From assembly GCA_951213105.1 (NCBI GenBank), contig OX578136.1, positions 71,588,230 through 71,652,229 of the forward strand: a stretch of DNA of 64,000 bases, in the 5' to 3' direction. The notes under the pieces were generated by a model. That model was not told the DNA's origin, did not search any database, and saw only the letters and a program-made list of their open reading frames with translations. Position numbers and translations under genes: made by a program. Every line of letters begins with the position of its first letter. Position 1 is the stretch's first letter. Source of the stretch: Amaurobius ferox (taxonomy: Eukaryota > Arthropoda > Arachnida > Araneae > Amaurobiidae). Positions 34,601-46,536 of this stretch are shown in pieces.

Positions 34601-35032
34601 AAAAAAAGAATTGTGAAGAGGTTTATTTCATGTTTTTTAACACTGAAAATGAAAATTTCATTTTGTTTAGATTTTAAAAATATTAAATTTATTTCAAAAT
34701 TTTAAAAAGTGTGTACAAATTAAAGATGTAATAGTTATAAATATATTATTATCAAATTGAAGTCCATAAGTATAATATTATTTGAAATATCCTGCGCGCG
34801 GCTGCTACATACACCATTATGTCTGTCAAAATTGTATAAATTTTAAAAAACAATATAAAATGTACATATAATTATATGACTTCAGTAAAATTTGTGTAGT
34901 AAGAAAGGTTTTCTATATGTTTAGAGAAAAAAATTTGAACATCTGGGATACACCTGGTTAAAATTAAAAAATTGTAAAGATAGGTCTATTTTCAATGAAT
35001 TTCGACTGTTTAAAGGTCCTATGCCCCCTTAA

Positions 35033-36469
35033 GATCCACGACCCAATCCACACGACTCATCCGTTGGATTGGAACGTCAATGTGTTACTCTCTAAGCTTC
35101 ATTATAAAATAATTTTTGCAGAAAATTTAAAAATTCGCGTTCGTCAGGTGGAGTAATTGCAAATGTTTCAGCGTCGATAACTTTACCGTTTAGGAACTGA
35201 TTCGGACAAAATAAATGACCTTATATTAATTTATATAAACTCTATAAATAAATTATGAAAATCTAGAAATTATTGAGACTGTCCCTCCTTTCGCGACGGC
35301 GGCATTCCGGAGATGCCGCGGCCCAAAAGACGGAACGCTTCGCTTCCGAACTGTTCCCAAAGGACGGCAAATTTTTTGCGCTAAGCCTAACTCTCGAAAA
35401 AAATTCACTAAAAATCATCTATTCAATACAGAAATCTACTTTTTTCAGGAATAAAAGAAATATTTATTTTCTATTCGATGTATATTTTTCATACAAATCA
35501 TAATACAAAATACTCGTTAGTTGTTCCTATTCTTTTATCCGAAATAAACGAATAATTTCACTGTCTCTAAAACCCAAACAAAAAAATACTCTATTCCTAT
35601 GATTCACCAACGAAATCATAACGCTGAAATAAAAGTAAAACACGAAACTCAATTATAAAATTGTTGATGCTGCGAGAATTGCTCTGTCTGTTAATATTAC
35701 AAAATCATGTTTCACATCTCTAAATGGAGAAATAATTCAATCGATCCTCCTTATGCCAAGGTCATGCATCTGTAAAATACATTGAAGTAAGTTCCACGGA
35801 CATTTAACGCCATCTAGCAGACAAATTAAAACGTTCCACGTGAAGGTATGCATACGTGCCACTCTCCGTTTACGGTAAAGTTTCCTCCGTCACGAGTGCG
35901 TGCCGTCTGTCCTTGAATGCAAGTTCGCAGCCGACACGCGGACGTGCCAATCGTCCCGAAAGGGTTAAGTACAATGTACCATTGTCTCATACAACACACT
36001 TTTCGCATTCGAAATATACAAAAGGGATTCGAATCAACCTCTAGCAATGAACAGAGTTACTCACAATTTTTACTTTCATATACCATGTAAAGTATAGACA
36101 CAGTATTGTTTTCACGAAAATTTTCGAATTCGAGATTTTGATGCCAACATATGTTTTAAGTCCTCTTGAATAGGTTTTTACTGTTTTTGGAGTGATGCCC
36201 GTCTGTCTGCGGTCGATAACTTGTGTACAAGATAGAGGACACAAATTTTAATGGATTTCCTCGATAACTTTATTTCCTGCTTAGTTATTAAAAAATATAG
36301 AACTAGATAGATTCAATCAAGTCAGTAAATTACATTTATTGAAATAAATTATTTAGATTTATTTTTAAAGATTGGTATGTGTAAAATGTCGTTTGCAACA
36401 CATATGATTCGAATATGTGTAACTAATTAAAAACATAAATAATTGTGAAATTTATTCGCTTGGTTAAAT
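35033..36469. other. Gene-free DNA with two GC-richer islands
   Basis: 35275-35400 (tcgcgacggcggcattccgg) and 35800-35965 (to gtcccgaaagggttaa) are GC-richer than their surroundings. Each holds a short open frame without a known domain. The second ends in cgaaagggttaa, which could be a piggyBac-type end, but no partner was found. Confidence 0.4.
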
Positions 36470-36709
36470 ATGATTTTGAATCGTCAGTATGTTCCTCTGG
36501 AACTTTACAAACTCGCTTCAAAAATAACCGGGATTGCTCAAGATTTCCGATGCAAACATCTGACAAAAATTTCAAAAATTAAGAAAAGATTCAACGGCTG
36601 TTTAGAAGACAACAACAGAAGAATAGATGTTCTGACGTCAGAACTTCTGAAAATGCATTATCCCTTTGCATACGTCACATTACACAAGCCACAAAGGACA
36701 CGCTCCTAG
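36470..36709 (+). CDS. Hypothetical 79-residue open frame
   Basis: I do not recognise the product. It starts MILNRQYVPLELYKLASKI and is rich in Lys/Arg and Leu, with no signal peptide, membrane segment or metal-binding pattern. Base use inside is less A+T-biased and the amino acid mix is more protein-like than in neighbouring random frames, which is why I list it. It could be a fragment of a mobile element or a single exon, or chance. No splice sites, promoter or poly-A signal fix it. Confidence 0.25.
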   Translation: MILNRQYVPLELYKLASKITGIAQDFRCKHLTKISKIKKRFNGCLEDNNRRIDVLTSELLKMHYPFAYVTLHKPQRTRS

Positions 36710-36826
36710 TTGTGATATCAACAGGGCAGAACATCATATTTGGTGCGCCGGAGTGAAAGTTTAAATTTTTGTAGATCCACAAAAAAATTCATAGAAAATT
36801 CAGAAATTGATAAAAATAGCAGTAAT

Positions 36827-36965
36827 AAACAAGAAAGATCAATCATGCACATAAAACATTGATTATGAAACACTTTCCAACTTAAATGCAATTTTATTTA
36901 AACATCTCTAAAATGCGATACATTCCTCGGTATTAGTATTTTTAAAATTATCACAATACTACATT
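36827..36965 (+). repeat. GACA-microsatellite family, 5' fragment
   Basis: Begins aacaagaaagatcaatcatg and includes tgcgatacattcctcggta, as at 41646 and 59947. Only the first ~140 bp is present. Confidence 0.8.
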
Positions 36966-37032
36966 AATGTATTATGTTTGATATATATACTTTTTATATA
37001 TACTTCTGTGGTACACAGAAAGGAAAAGATAG

Positions 37033-37169
37033 ATAACTTAAAGTTATAATTAACATTATTATACTACTACGTTGTGTTCGCAATAACCCTCCAATTATTT
37101 ACCTTTTGCTGAGTCCTGTAAAGGAATTATTAATTAATATAATACTAAAAGGATCACACCATTTTAACT
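37033..37169 (+). repeat. Flank segment, copy 1
   Basis: A stretch with cttaaagttataattaacat, gttgtgttcgcaataaccct and gagtcctgtaaaggaattat. Part of it recurs at 37441-37519, next to a second transposon end, and another part at 39305-39420. Confidence 0.85.
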
Positions 37170-37440
37170 TTAAGGAGACTCAGTACCCTTCATTTGGTGA
37201 AAAATGACGGAAATACCGATTTTCAAGTTTTTTGCTTAAAATATACCTTGACATCCCTAGTATATACTGACAAAGTTTCGTGAAGATCTGAGAACTATAA
37301 ATATATTAAAAAGGCTTTTGACTGCAACCTTGTCGAAACATTTTTTTTTTCGAAAATCGAGCGCAACACCGAGATTCATGGATCACTTTCCTAAAGGTAC
37401 ACCTAAGGTATTCTGCGCTTCTTTTATGCAGCGCAGTGTA
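37170..37440. mobile_element. Partial Kolobok-like end with inverted transposase fragment
   Basis: TTAA (37170-37173), then the end ggagactcagtaccc. At 37325-37440 the sequence is the reverse complement of 37862-37985, the C-terminal transposase coding region of the adjacent full copy. Confidence 0.85.
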
Positions 37441-37519
37441 CAATTGTTTACCTTTTGCGTGAGTCCTGTAAAGGAATTATTAATTAATATAATACTAAAA
37501 GGATCACACCATTTTAACT
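37441..37519 (+). repeat. Flank segment, copy 2
   Basis: Near-exact repeat of 37091-37169 (tttaccttttgc-tgagtcct to ttttaac), again followed by TTAA and the transposon end. Confidence 0.9.
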
Positions 37520-39099
37520 TTAAGGGGACTCAGTACCCTTAAAGTGTCCCTTTAAATACCACGCCTACTTTTCTGTTTACGCTCTGTTTACATCGCATCT
37601 GCAAATGAATACTTCCTGTTTTACAAAATATTTCTACCAGGAAGAAGATGAAAGTGCTTAATCGTAATTTTAATTGATAAAGAAACGTTGTTTACTTTTT
37701 CCGATCTGCTTTCGTTCGTTAATGTCGTACATAAACTGTGGAACTCAAAATGCAAACGAAAGCTTGCTTAGTGTGACGTGGGCAAAATGTTCTAAAGAAA
37801 CATTTGTAGATAAAAAACGTGTAAGACTCTGTGTAATACAAGCTGTGTGTGAATATAATAAAGGTACACTGCGCTGCATAAAAGAAGCACAGAATACCTT
37901 AGGTGTACCTTTAGGTAAGTGATCCATGAATCTCGGTGTTGCGCTCGATTTTCGAAAAAAACATGTTTCGACAAAAACGACGAAGTGCAAAATATCAAAT
38001 TGCACGTAAACTGGTTAAAAAAGCAATTTTAAAAAGAGACATATTAGTTTAAAAAAAGGAAGGCGTAACATACAGTGCAGGGTATTTTTAAAATAAATTT
38101 AAGAAATAATGGTAGTTATGCGGAAATGATATGCATAAGGTCATATTGTATCATATCATATCATATTGTGTGTTTCATAGGTCATTCATATCATATTGTG
38201 TGTTTTTATGATATGATTATATTTTCAAATCTTGTATTTCTTTTATAATATAAACATTATCATGTTTATAGTTAAGCTATATCCTAATGAAATGAGTCAA
38301 ATGTATTTCATGGTGGAAAAATAATAATGAATTTGGTAAAATCAATTTTTATTTATATTTTTTCTCGATTTTCTTTTCAATGTGTGACAACTAAGGTTTC
38401 GGCTAATGGTCACTTATATAAAATAAATATAGTTAAATTCAATGAAACAGCTACAGTTTTAAAGGTGAGTGTATAATAAATAATTTAAAATACTATTTAA
38501 AGTAATTTAAAATGGATTTGGAATAATTTTTCAAAGTTAAAACCTTTAAAGTGTTTTTCCTCAATTCGTGTTTTTTCAGTATATCAATATGTTCAAAATG
38601 CTAAAATTTAAATATATATTTCTCAATTGACTTGATTTTTCTTCTGGATGTTTATTATAGTGCATTTTATGAAACTAAGGATCGGATTTGCAATAAAATC
38701 AAAAGTTTTTTTTTTTTAAATAGATACAAATTATTAATGTACAAAATTATGTACAAATTGATGTACAAAAAACTCAATCTTTTGATGAATTTTTACATAT
38801 GTATCAACATTTTATTTTTTTACTCCCGAACTAATTAACATTTTAAAAATCCGATCCTTAAAGTTATAGAAGACACTTCAAAGAACCTTATAAAAAAGGG
38901 TTGCAAAAAGTTAGAAATTGTAGGAGAAGATAGGTTTTAAAAATTATTTAAATTTAAAAAAAAATTAAATTTTTCAAATTGTATCAGTAGAATTGTCTTT
39001 TTTCTTGATAAAATAATTTTCCTTAATAAAATCATTTAATAAGGATTGTAAAGTGCTTAAATAAAAAAAAATTGTTCAAAGGGTACAGAGTCCCCTTAA
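37520..39099 (+). mobile_element. Kolobok-like element, deleted, TTAA duplication
   Basis: TTAA at 37520-37523 and 39096-39099. The left end ggggactcagtaccc (37524-37538) and the right end gggtacagagtcccc (39081-39095) are inverted repeats with one difference. It retains only the C-terminal transposase exons and about 1 kb of A+T-rich DNA. Its ends differ from those at 31179, so it is a separate family of the same superfamily. Confidence 0.9.
37720..38090 (+). pseudogene. Kolobok/'Mutator-like' transposase C-terminus, two exons
   Basis: Exon 1, to about 37914: NCGTQNANESLLSVTWAKCS, KETFVDKKRVRLCVIQAVCE, YNKG; the NANE...W motif is typical of this family's C-terminal region and is the part missing from the element at 31179. 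A donor-like gtaagt follows at 37915. A second exon, roughly 37965-38090, gives a basic stretch (RRSAKYQIARKLVKK) and, one frame on, EGVTYSAGYF and a stop, the conserved C-terminal end. The upstream catalytic domain is absent. The intron is inferred. Confidence 0.82.
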
Positions 39100-39620
39100 C
39101 AATAAAACATTTATTAACAACATAAACACTTATTAATTCATTACACAATTACTCTACTTACTAATTGTTTAGGAAGATAACACGCGAGACCAGTAATATT
39201 ATGCCTAAAGTATCTTGATAACCTGTGAATATTTGAGGAGCACATACATTCAAATCTGTCTTGTACTGCTGACCAAATGTGGCAACTTAATAGAAAACAT
39301 AGGGAACTTAAAGTTATAATTAACATTATTATACTACTACTACGTTGTGTTCGCAATAACCCTCCAATTATTTACCTTTTGCGCGAGTCCTGTAAAGAAA
39401 TTATTAATCAATATGTTACCAAAAATATTAGACGAATTTAACTGTAACAATAACATTTATTAAAAACATAAAATACTTATTTATTGGTTACACAATTAAT
39501 TATATTAGTTTTGGTGGGGGAACATGTGAGACCACTTCAATTGCCTAAACGTTTCTAGACCTAAAGTTGTTTGAGGAACACATACCTTCAAATCTATCTT
39601 GTACTTTGCTAGCCATAATT
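39100..39620. repeat. ~345-bp tandem repeat, about 1.5 units
   Basis: 39100-39275 and 39443-39615 share aataa-acatttattaa, a gagacca-t block, tttgaggagcacata-cttcaaatct and tcttgtact. Between them lies a third copy of the 37033 flank (39305-39420). Confidence 0.75.
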
Positions 39621-40200
39621 TTTGGAACATCTACGGAATACTTTACATCTCTAGTCGTCGTGTTATCATTCTGTCGCATACGTCCATACAAGTACCTCTG
39701 CACAAGTCATCTCTATGTCATAATGTCGTACACGTATGTCTACGAACATCTACACAAGTCATAATGTAGCCCGAGAATTAGCACAAGTCTACTAAATCGA
39801 AGTGTACTATGTCGAAGTTATCTGTAAAAGTCTGCTCAATTGTCCCTCTTCGGTCCCAGGCTGTGGTTCCCTTTTTCTCGGGGGTGTCATTTCCCCCCTT
39901 GCTTTAATTTGTAGCATTGAGAGTGATGCAACAAGCCCCTTTTTCCATTGGTTACTTATTTAACCAATGGAACCATTCCACATCCTCGTAAGGGTTCGTT
40001 CAGCCCCAACTGCCTTGCCGCTCCTAAATTTATGATTTTCTGACCTTTAGGTTCACATGCTGTAAAACCCGGCGCCATCCAGACTGGCAGTATTGTTTTC
40101 CGTTTTGAACATAATAAATAACTGGCATAAACTTGTCTCACCAAAATACGTGTGAGATCTATGTCTGGTCTGACAACTTCATTCAAATGACGGCATTGCA
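39621..40200. other. No recognisable gene
   Basis: 40000-40200 is GC-richer and has an 81-residue minus-strand frame (39956-40201) without a known domain. Confidence 0.45.
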
Positions 40201-41281
40201 AAATAAATTGCCTGGTTTAAACATCTCTAAAATGCGATACATTCATCGGTAATATTTTTAAAATTATCATAATACTGCAATAATTTATTATATTTGAAAA
40301 CTTCATCGAAAACAAATGAATTTTATTCAAATGACGTCATCGAAATATAAATCGCATGTATATAAAAGCAGCATATTATTCATAAACATTTTTCCAATCC
40401 TTTCATTCATCGCAATACTATAATAATGTATTTTATTTAAAAACTTAAAACCATGGAGGTACAAGTAATTTAACTTTATGCTTAAAACTTCATGAAAAAA
40501 ACCGTCTGGTTCTTTGAATAAAATCAATGAAATTTTCATTCATGTCAACTATATTGTAGACTCCATGAGCTATAGAATTTTGCTTTAAAGAAATGCAGCA
40601 ATTCTTATACAGCTCATTTTACATCTTTTGGTGTTTACGTTCTCCATAAGTGAAAATTAGGCTTCGTTGTAGAAATAATCTAAATTTGATAATCATTTAA
40701 ACTCAAATATGTGGCAATTGCTTTGTTTCAGTATGTAAATGCATAGAATTAAACAAAAATAAAGCGGTTTTAAGACGGATACAAAGCTATATATGAATTA
40801 AAATGAACTTTAGAAATCACGATTTTCACACAACATGGATGCCATATTTTATTTTGAAGTGGATCACGTGATCTCTTCATATAAAGGATGTAATTAATAT
40901 TTAAATTTTTATTTAACAAACTACTGAATATAATTTGCTGATATTTTTATATGGAATAATTTGATTATTTTCAAAAATTTTCGAAGCAATTTGTGAATTT
41001 TAAATTCGCTGAAAAAATGTTTGAAAAATTAGGTCCCATAGGGTTCAATGTATTTCATTTTTTCAATCTGGCTTCAATCAAAAACTAATTGGGTGATATT
41101 ATTCATTTATATTCCCATAGGTCCCACAGACCGTCTGAACAACATACTAAAATTTCATTTTGATAATGTCATTTTTACGGCAGTTATCGTGCTAACGGAC
41201 AGACTGACAGACAGACAGACAGAATGAATGAACAATATCATAAACACTTTTCAACTATGTTGTAAATTATTAAAAAATAAC
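40201..41281 (+). repeat. GACA-microsatellite family, copy 1
   Basis: A+T-rich non-coding element. Markers: tgcgatacattcatcggta, acgtcatcgaaatataaa, gtggatcacgtgat, aaaattaggtcccatagggt, gaccgtctgaacaacatact, tatcgtgctaacggacagac, then aaacacttttcaactatgttg. It lacks the first ~60 bp of the family. Confidence 0.88.
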
Positions 41282-41645
41282 AGTACCGTTTTTTATTTTA
41301 TTCAAATATATCACATCATTTTCATGCAAAAAATTATATTCGTAGGGATCTTGAATTCGATTTCAAAAGTAAATATAAAATTGCATATATTACACATATT
41401 TCAATTAATTTCCACTTTTGTTTTGAATATGAAGGGTTATTTTGAATACCTTACGCTTTTGGTTTACAACTCTTTTGGCTCTTGGAGAAGATCGGTTTTC
41501 AATCTTTCCAGTGTTCTGTGAAAATAGTTTAGATCGCCAAAAAACCCATTTCAGTGAATATTATCCAAAATTGTGCTTTAACATAAAATAATTAAAATGA
41601 CGGCTGTAATTTTCTTCATGATTGAAATGTTTAATTATGAATTTT
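41282..41645. other. Spacer between two family copies
   Basis: A+T-rich, no feature. Confidence 0.5.
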
Positions 41646-42938
41646 AACAAGAAAGATCAATCATGCTTAAAGCATTGATTATGAAGCACGTTCCAACTTC
41701 AATGCAATTTTATTTAAAAAAGTCGAAAATGCAATACATTCCTCGGTAATATTTTAAAACTTATCACAATACTACATTGATTTATTATATTTGAAAACTT
41801 AAACCTTCATTGAAAAAAATGAACTTCATTCAAATGACGGCATTGAAATATAAATTGCGTGGTTTAAAGATCTCTTAAATGCGATACATTCCTCGGAAAT
41901 ATTTTTAAAACTATCATAATACTACGATAATTTATTATATTTGAAAACTTCATCGAAAACAACTGAAATTCATTCAAATGACGTCATAGAAAAAATAACA
42001 CGCCTGGATCTCTCTATAAAAACAGCATTTCATTCATAACATTTTCCCATTCATGTCATTCATCAGAATACTATGATAATTTATTTTATTTAAAAATTAA
42101 GACCATGGAGTTACACGCAATTAAACTCTATGCGTAAAACTTTATCGAAAAAATCGTCCTTCTGTTTGTAAAATCAATGAATATTTTATTCATATCAGAT
42201 ATGCAAACTCCATGAACTAAATGATTTTGTGTTAAAGAAATACAGCAATTCTAATACAACTCATTCTACATATTTTGCTGTTTACATTTTACATAGGTGA
42301 AAAATAGGCTTCGTTATAGAAATAAACAAATTTGGATGAGCATTTAAACTCAAATATATTGTAATTGCGTTGTTTCAGTATGTAGATGCACAGAATTTAT
42401 GCAAAAATAAATTGATTTTAGGACGGATACAACACTCGATATGAATTAAAAAAAGAACTTTAAAAATCACGATTTTGAGACAAGATGGATGCCATATATC
42501 ATTTTGAAGAGGGTCACGTGATATTTTCAGATCGTGGTGACGTGATCGCTTCATATAAGAGGTGTTATTATTATTTTAATTTTTATTTAAAAAACTACTG
42601 AATATATTTCGCTAATTTTTTTTTATATATTTTATGGAATAATTTGAATATTACCTAAAATTTTCGAAGCAATTTGTGAATTTTAAATCCGCTTAAAAAA
42701 TGTTTGAAAAATTAGGTCCCATAGGGCTCAATGTATTTCATTTTTTCAACCCGGGTTCAATCCAAAACTAATTGTGTGATATTATTCATTTATATTCCCA
42801 TAGGTCCTACAGACCGTCTGAACAACATACTAAAATTTCATTTTTATTAAGTCATTTTTATGGCAGTTACCGTGCTAACGGACAGACAGACAGAATTAAG
42901 TCATAAACACTTTTCAACTTTGTTGTAAAGTGTTAATA
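41646..42938 (+). repeat. GACA-microsatellite family, copy 2 (longest)
   Basis: About 1.29 kb from aacaagaaagatcaatcatg to aacacttttcaac...gttgtaaagtgtt. The end is an inverted repeat (AACACTTT/AAAGTGTT, then CAAC/GTTG) that would form a terminal hairpin. No protein-coding frame. The ends fit neither TA, TTAA nor Helitron rules that I can see. Confidence 0.88.
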
Positions 42939-43504
42939 AATAATCATTTGAAAAAATATATATTAATACATTTACTAGAGTTTTATTAAATATTCATTTC
43001 AATTGTATGTACTATATATTGCTCATTTAAAAACTGCAAATGCATCCAATAATACCTAATGGGATTATGATTTTTGGTTTTTTAATGATTAGTTAAAATA
43101 TTCAGTATTCTAAGAAAACTATAGAGAACCTATAAATAAATTGATTCAAAAACCCATTATGCGTCTAATAATTAGCATGTTCGAAATCCTATGAGATATG
43201 CAAATATCCTATCCGTTGGAATGTGTGTTTATTGTCCATGACTTTTCTTGGAGATAATAATGCAATTTACCCAACGGACATAGATATACTACTGATTAGC
43301 TTCGAAATGCAAAGGCGATGTTTCTTATTTAAATAACTCACAAAAAAAAATTAAAATCCTCAAAAGACTTTTTTTTATTTTAGCAAGCGGATTCATACAA
43401 AAGTGTATTGGGAATTCGTGAGTTACTCTTTATCAATGCTACGGATTTAATTATTGTCCAAAAAGACACTTAACTAGTAGATATCAAATACATTATAACT
43501 TTCC
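42939..43504. other. Gene-free A+T-rich DNA
   Basis: No recognisable feature. Confidence 0.5.
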
Positions 43505-43624
43505 TTATATAATAGCATAATGTATAGGAAAGTATTGTGACGTGGTCGAAAATTCGAATTTGAGTTTTCGACAGGAGAGCATATTTCAATCATCCACGAC
43601 CACGAATCAAACATTTTAGAGATG

Positions 43625-43705
<81 letters not shown>

Positions 43706-44345
43706 GTTGAGACTGTGGAGACGATATCTCAAGAACGAAAGTAGCGATTCGAACGAAATTTGGTACAAAAATTACAATCCATGGATACTGGAAGCTTATT
43801 GTTTTTATATGCAATCGAATGTTTAGAACCTCCTGAAATTTTCGAGCGGCATTTTGAAAAAATCATCATAAACTCAAAACCTTCAATAAAGTTACGTATA
43901 TAGTCTATTCCGGTGTAATTTTTCATTAAAAAATGATTGCCATAAAATTTAGAACGCTAGCATGAACCGTTTTCAAGATATTACACATTTTAAAAACAAA
44001 TTATCAAAAAATCATATAAATAAAATATTTTAACTATTGTGAAATATGTTCCCTTTTTATTATAAGTAATATCATGCGATAAATTTGGTGACATTGTTCT
44101 CGTGGATCTAGCTCGTTCCATGTAAGAGAAAAAAATACTGTGGGTAATACTTTAGTATTTGGAAGCCAATAGTCATTTATCATCTATAAAACATTGGCGA
44201 GATTTTGGCGGAGTATCACCAACTTGGCGACTTTTTTAAATGTTGCCAAATTAACGGAAATGTCGCTAAATTGATAAAAATGACTCTAAATCAATAAAAA
44301 TAGCGATTAATTGATGAAAATTCAGTATCTTGGAAAGAACATAAG
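43505..44345 (+). repeat. GT-microsatellite family, copy B
   Basis: Starts aatgtataggaaagtattgt, then the long GT run, gacgatatctcaagaacg, tagcgattcgaacgaaat, gctagcatgaaccgttttca, tggatctagctcgttccat, and a block of gccaaat/ttggcgac repeats. Collinear with copies C and D. Confidence 0.88.
43622..43704. repeat. (GT)n microsatellite
   Basis: About 40 GT units inside copy B. Flanking frames encode poly Cys-Val or Thr-His and are not genes. Confidence 0.98.
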
Positions 44346-44790
44346 AGTAGTCTCAAAGCTTGGAGGGTTACGTCCTTCAAGAGTGAGTCTGCTATTTAAA
44401 CTTTTGAGTATTACCCATTTCTCCATCCGTCCGTCCATCGCTTGGCTAGAATTTTAGCATGACGTCGCCAACTTGGCGACTATTTTTAATATCGCCAAAT
44501 TGATAAGAATGACATCAAATGGAAAGTACTGCATTGCAAATACTGATTTCCGCAAATATGACGGGCATACCTTCAAGTATATAAGGATTGCTCTTCTCTT
44601 CCGTTTCTCAAAACTCTGTTTCCGTAACACTTGGTGATGTATTGCATGAACTTGGCGAATACTTTAACAAAGTATCGCCAACTTGGCAATATTTCGCCTC
44701 ATATTGACAAAAATATCGTCAAAATTGAAAAAATGACGCTAAATTAATAAAAATGACACCTGATGAAATTATTATTAAAACATTTTAGCA
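44346..44790 (+). repeat. Extra copies of the ttggcgac block
   Basis: Two more rounds of cgccaacttggcga plus aaatgac-type phrases (about 44462 and 44670), each after a block with ccgtccat or ccgtttctc. A local multiplication of the 3' end of copy B. Confidence 0.65.
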
Positions 44791-44967
44791 TATGTACTAT
44801 ATCGTTTATTGAGGATGCTATCAATATTTTTAATTATTTATTCAGAGTTGCGCGAAATAAGTTAATTGGGTACTTTGAAATAGTTTTACATGTTGTCATC
44901 TGGAAAATCGCCAAATGTACAATTGAACGGTAAAAACACAGTACCGTGGATCTTATACAATATATCA

Positions 44968-45900
44968 TTCCTTATATACATAATGTATAAGGAAAGTATT
45001 ATGGCGGGGTCGAAAATTTGAATTCGAGTTTTCGACAGGAGAGCACGTTTCAGGCATCCCTGATCACGAATTGAACATTTTTGAGGTGATGTCTGTGTGT
45101 GTGTGTGAAAGTATGTGTCCGTGTCAGTGAGCCTTTGGGGACGATATCTCACGAACGAATGTAGCGATTCGAATGGAATTTTGTGCAAAAATCAGAATCC
45201 ATGAATAGTAGAAGCCTATTGCTTTTAAACACAATCAAATGTTAAGAATCTCTCCCCCTAAATTTTCGAGTGAAATTTTGAAAAAATCATCAAAAAATCA
45301 AAACCTTTAAGAAAGTTTCGCAAAGAAACATGTCTTATGTAATTTTTTCTTAGAAAACGATTGACATAAACTGTAGAACGCTAGCATTAACCGTTCTTGA
45401 GATATTGTACATTTTTTCAAATAAATTTCTCAAAAAATCAAATGAAATAAAAAAAATATTAGCCGTGAAGAAACATGTTCACTTTTCATGTGTAATGTCA
45501 TGTGATAAATTCGGTGACATCATTTTCGTGGATCTAGCTCGTTCCATTCATGAAAAAAGATACTTTGAGTAATACTTTTGTATTTGAACGCCAATAGTCA
45601 TTTATCTGCTGTAAGAATAACTTATTTCTCCTTCCATAACGCTTGAAGAGATTTTGGCGACGAATTTGGCGAAATATCACCAAGTTGGCGACTTTTTAAA
45701 TGTTGCCAAATTAACGAATATCTCGCCAAATGGATAAAAATGACGCTAAATCAATGGAAATGACGACTAATTGAAGAATATTCAATATCTTGAAAAGACT
45801 ATGTTATTCTTATAGTATCTACTATAAGAATAACATTCTTTAACTGTAAAAGTAGTACATTCATTGCGGTATATAAGGAAAGTCATGTGCTGCCCACATC
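44968..45900 (+). repeat. GT-microsatellite family, copy C
   Basis: From ccttatatacataatgtata to ataaggaaagtcatgtgctg and cccacatcaga, about 930 bp. The start palindrome and the end share ataaggaaag. Includes a 36-bp near-perfect palindrome at 45801-45836 (atgttattcttatagta...). Non-coding. Confidence 0.88.
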
Positions 45901-46536
45901 AGATTTTTTTTAATTTTAAAAGTAGCAAATTATTTGCGTTCCACGTATAATGTTTTAATAAAATTAGAGAATTGTAAATATATTTATTAATAGAAGAAAA
46001 TATATATTTTAATGCATTAAAATTATTTTTACGTGTGTACTACTATGAAATAATTTTACAGAATTTTTTTTTGCTTCAATTTTACCGTGAATTCTAAAAA
46101 TTAAAATACATGAAATACTTATCAATGTATAGTTTTATGTTTTTGTACAAGTATTTGCACACATTTTTATCATTTAATATCCCAATGACTCTAACATATA
46201 GCATTTTTTTTACACCGCAACATATTCTATTTTTTTAGAAAATGAAAAAAGAAAACGGAAAAAGTGCATTTTATGATTAGATCAGATATAGCATGAAATA
46301 TAGACGCTTTCTTACACAGCCAATTGGCATATTTTCCTTTCCCAAATCTCAAAATTCTCTAATTCGTTTGGGAGATACGGGGATATTTCCAAAGATATTT
46401 CTGTGGAGTTAGATAACTAAAATCGTGACAAACAACATTAAATGATCAATCAGTAAAACACAATTTATACAAAAGATAACGAAAACTTGAGTAATATATA
46501 ATCAATAATATGTACCTTTATTAAATATTTAATATT
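45901..46536. other. Gene-free A+T-rich DNA
   Basis: No recognisable feature. Confidence 0.5.

Larger units (their letters stand above)
31175..35032 (+). mobile_element. Kolobok-like DNA transposon, 3.85 kb, TTAA duplication
   Basis: Element 31179-35028. The left end gggggcataggacctttaaa and the right end tttaaaggtcctatgccccc are exact inverted repeats over 20 bp. TTAA flanks are at 31175-31178 and 35029-35032. TTAA duplication with a transposase of this type is what is known for Kolobok. It encodes a broken transposase in its left third; the right half is a tandem array. Confidence 0.92.

Noticed and set aside
35800..35975. Second piggyBac element ending cgaaagggttaa
   Set aside because: Only one possible end; no inverted partner or transposase piece found.
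35826..36047. Minus-strand frame in a GC-richer island as a gene
   Set aside because: Overlapping frames on both strands are open, with no domain; more likely a repeat edge.
39956..40201. 81-residue minus-strand frame as a gene
   Set aside because: No recognisable family and no supporting signals.
41646..42938. Helitron with 3' hairpin
   Set aside because: There is a terminal hairpin, but no CTRR end and no 5' TC start, and the hairpin is at the very end.
43590..43826. Poly Thr-His and poly Cys-Val frames
   Set aside because: They are translations of the GT microsatellite.
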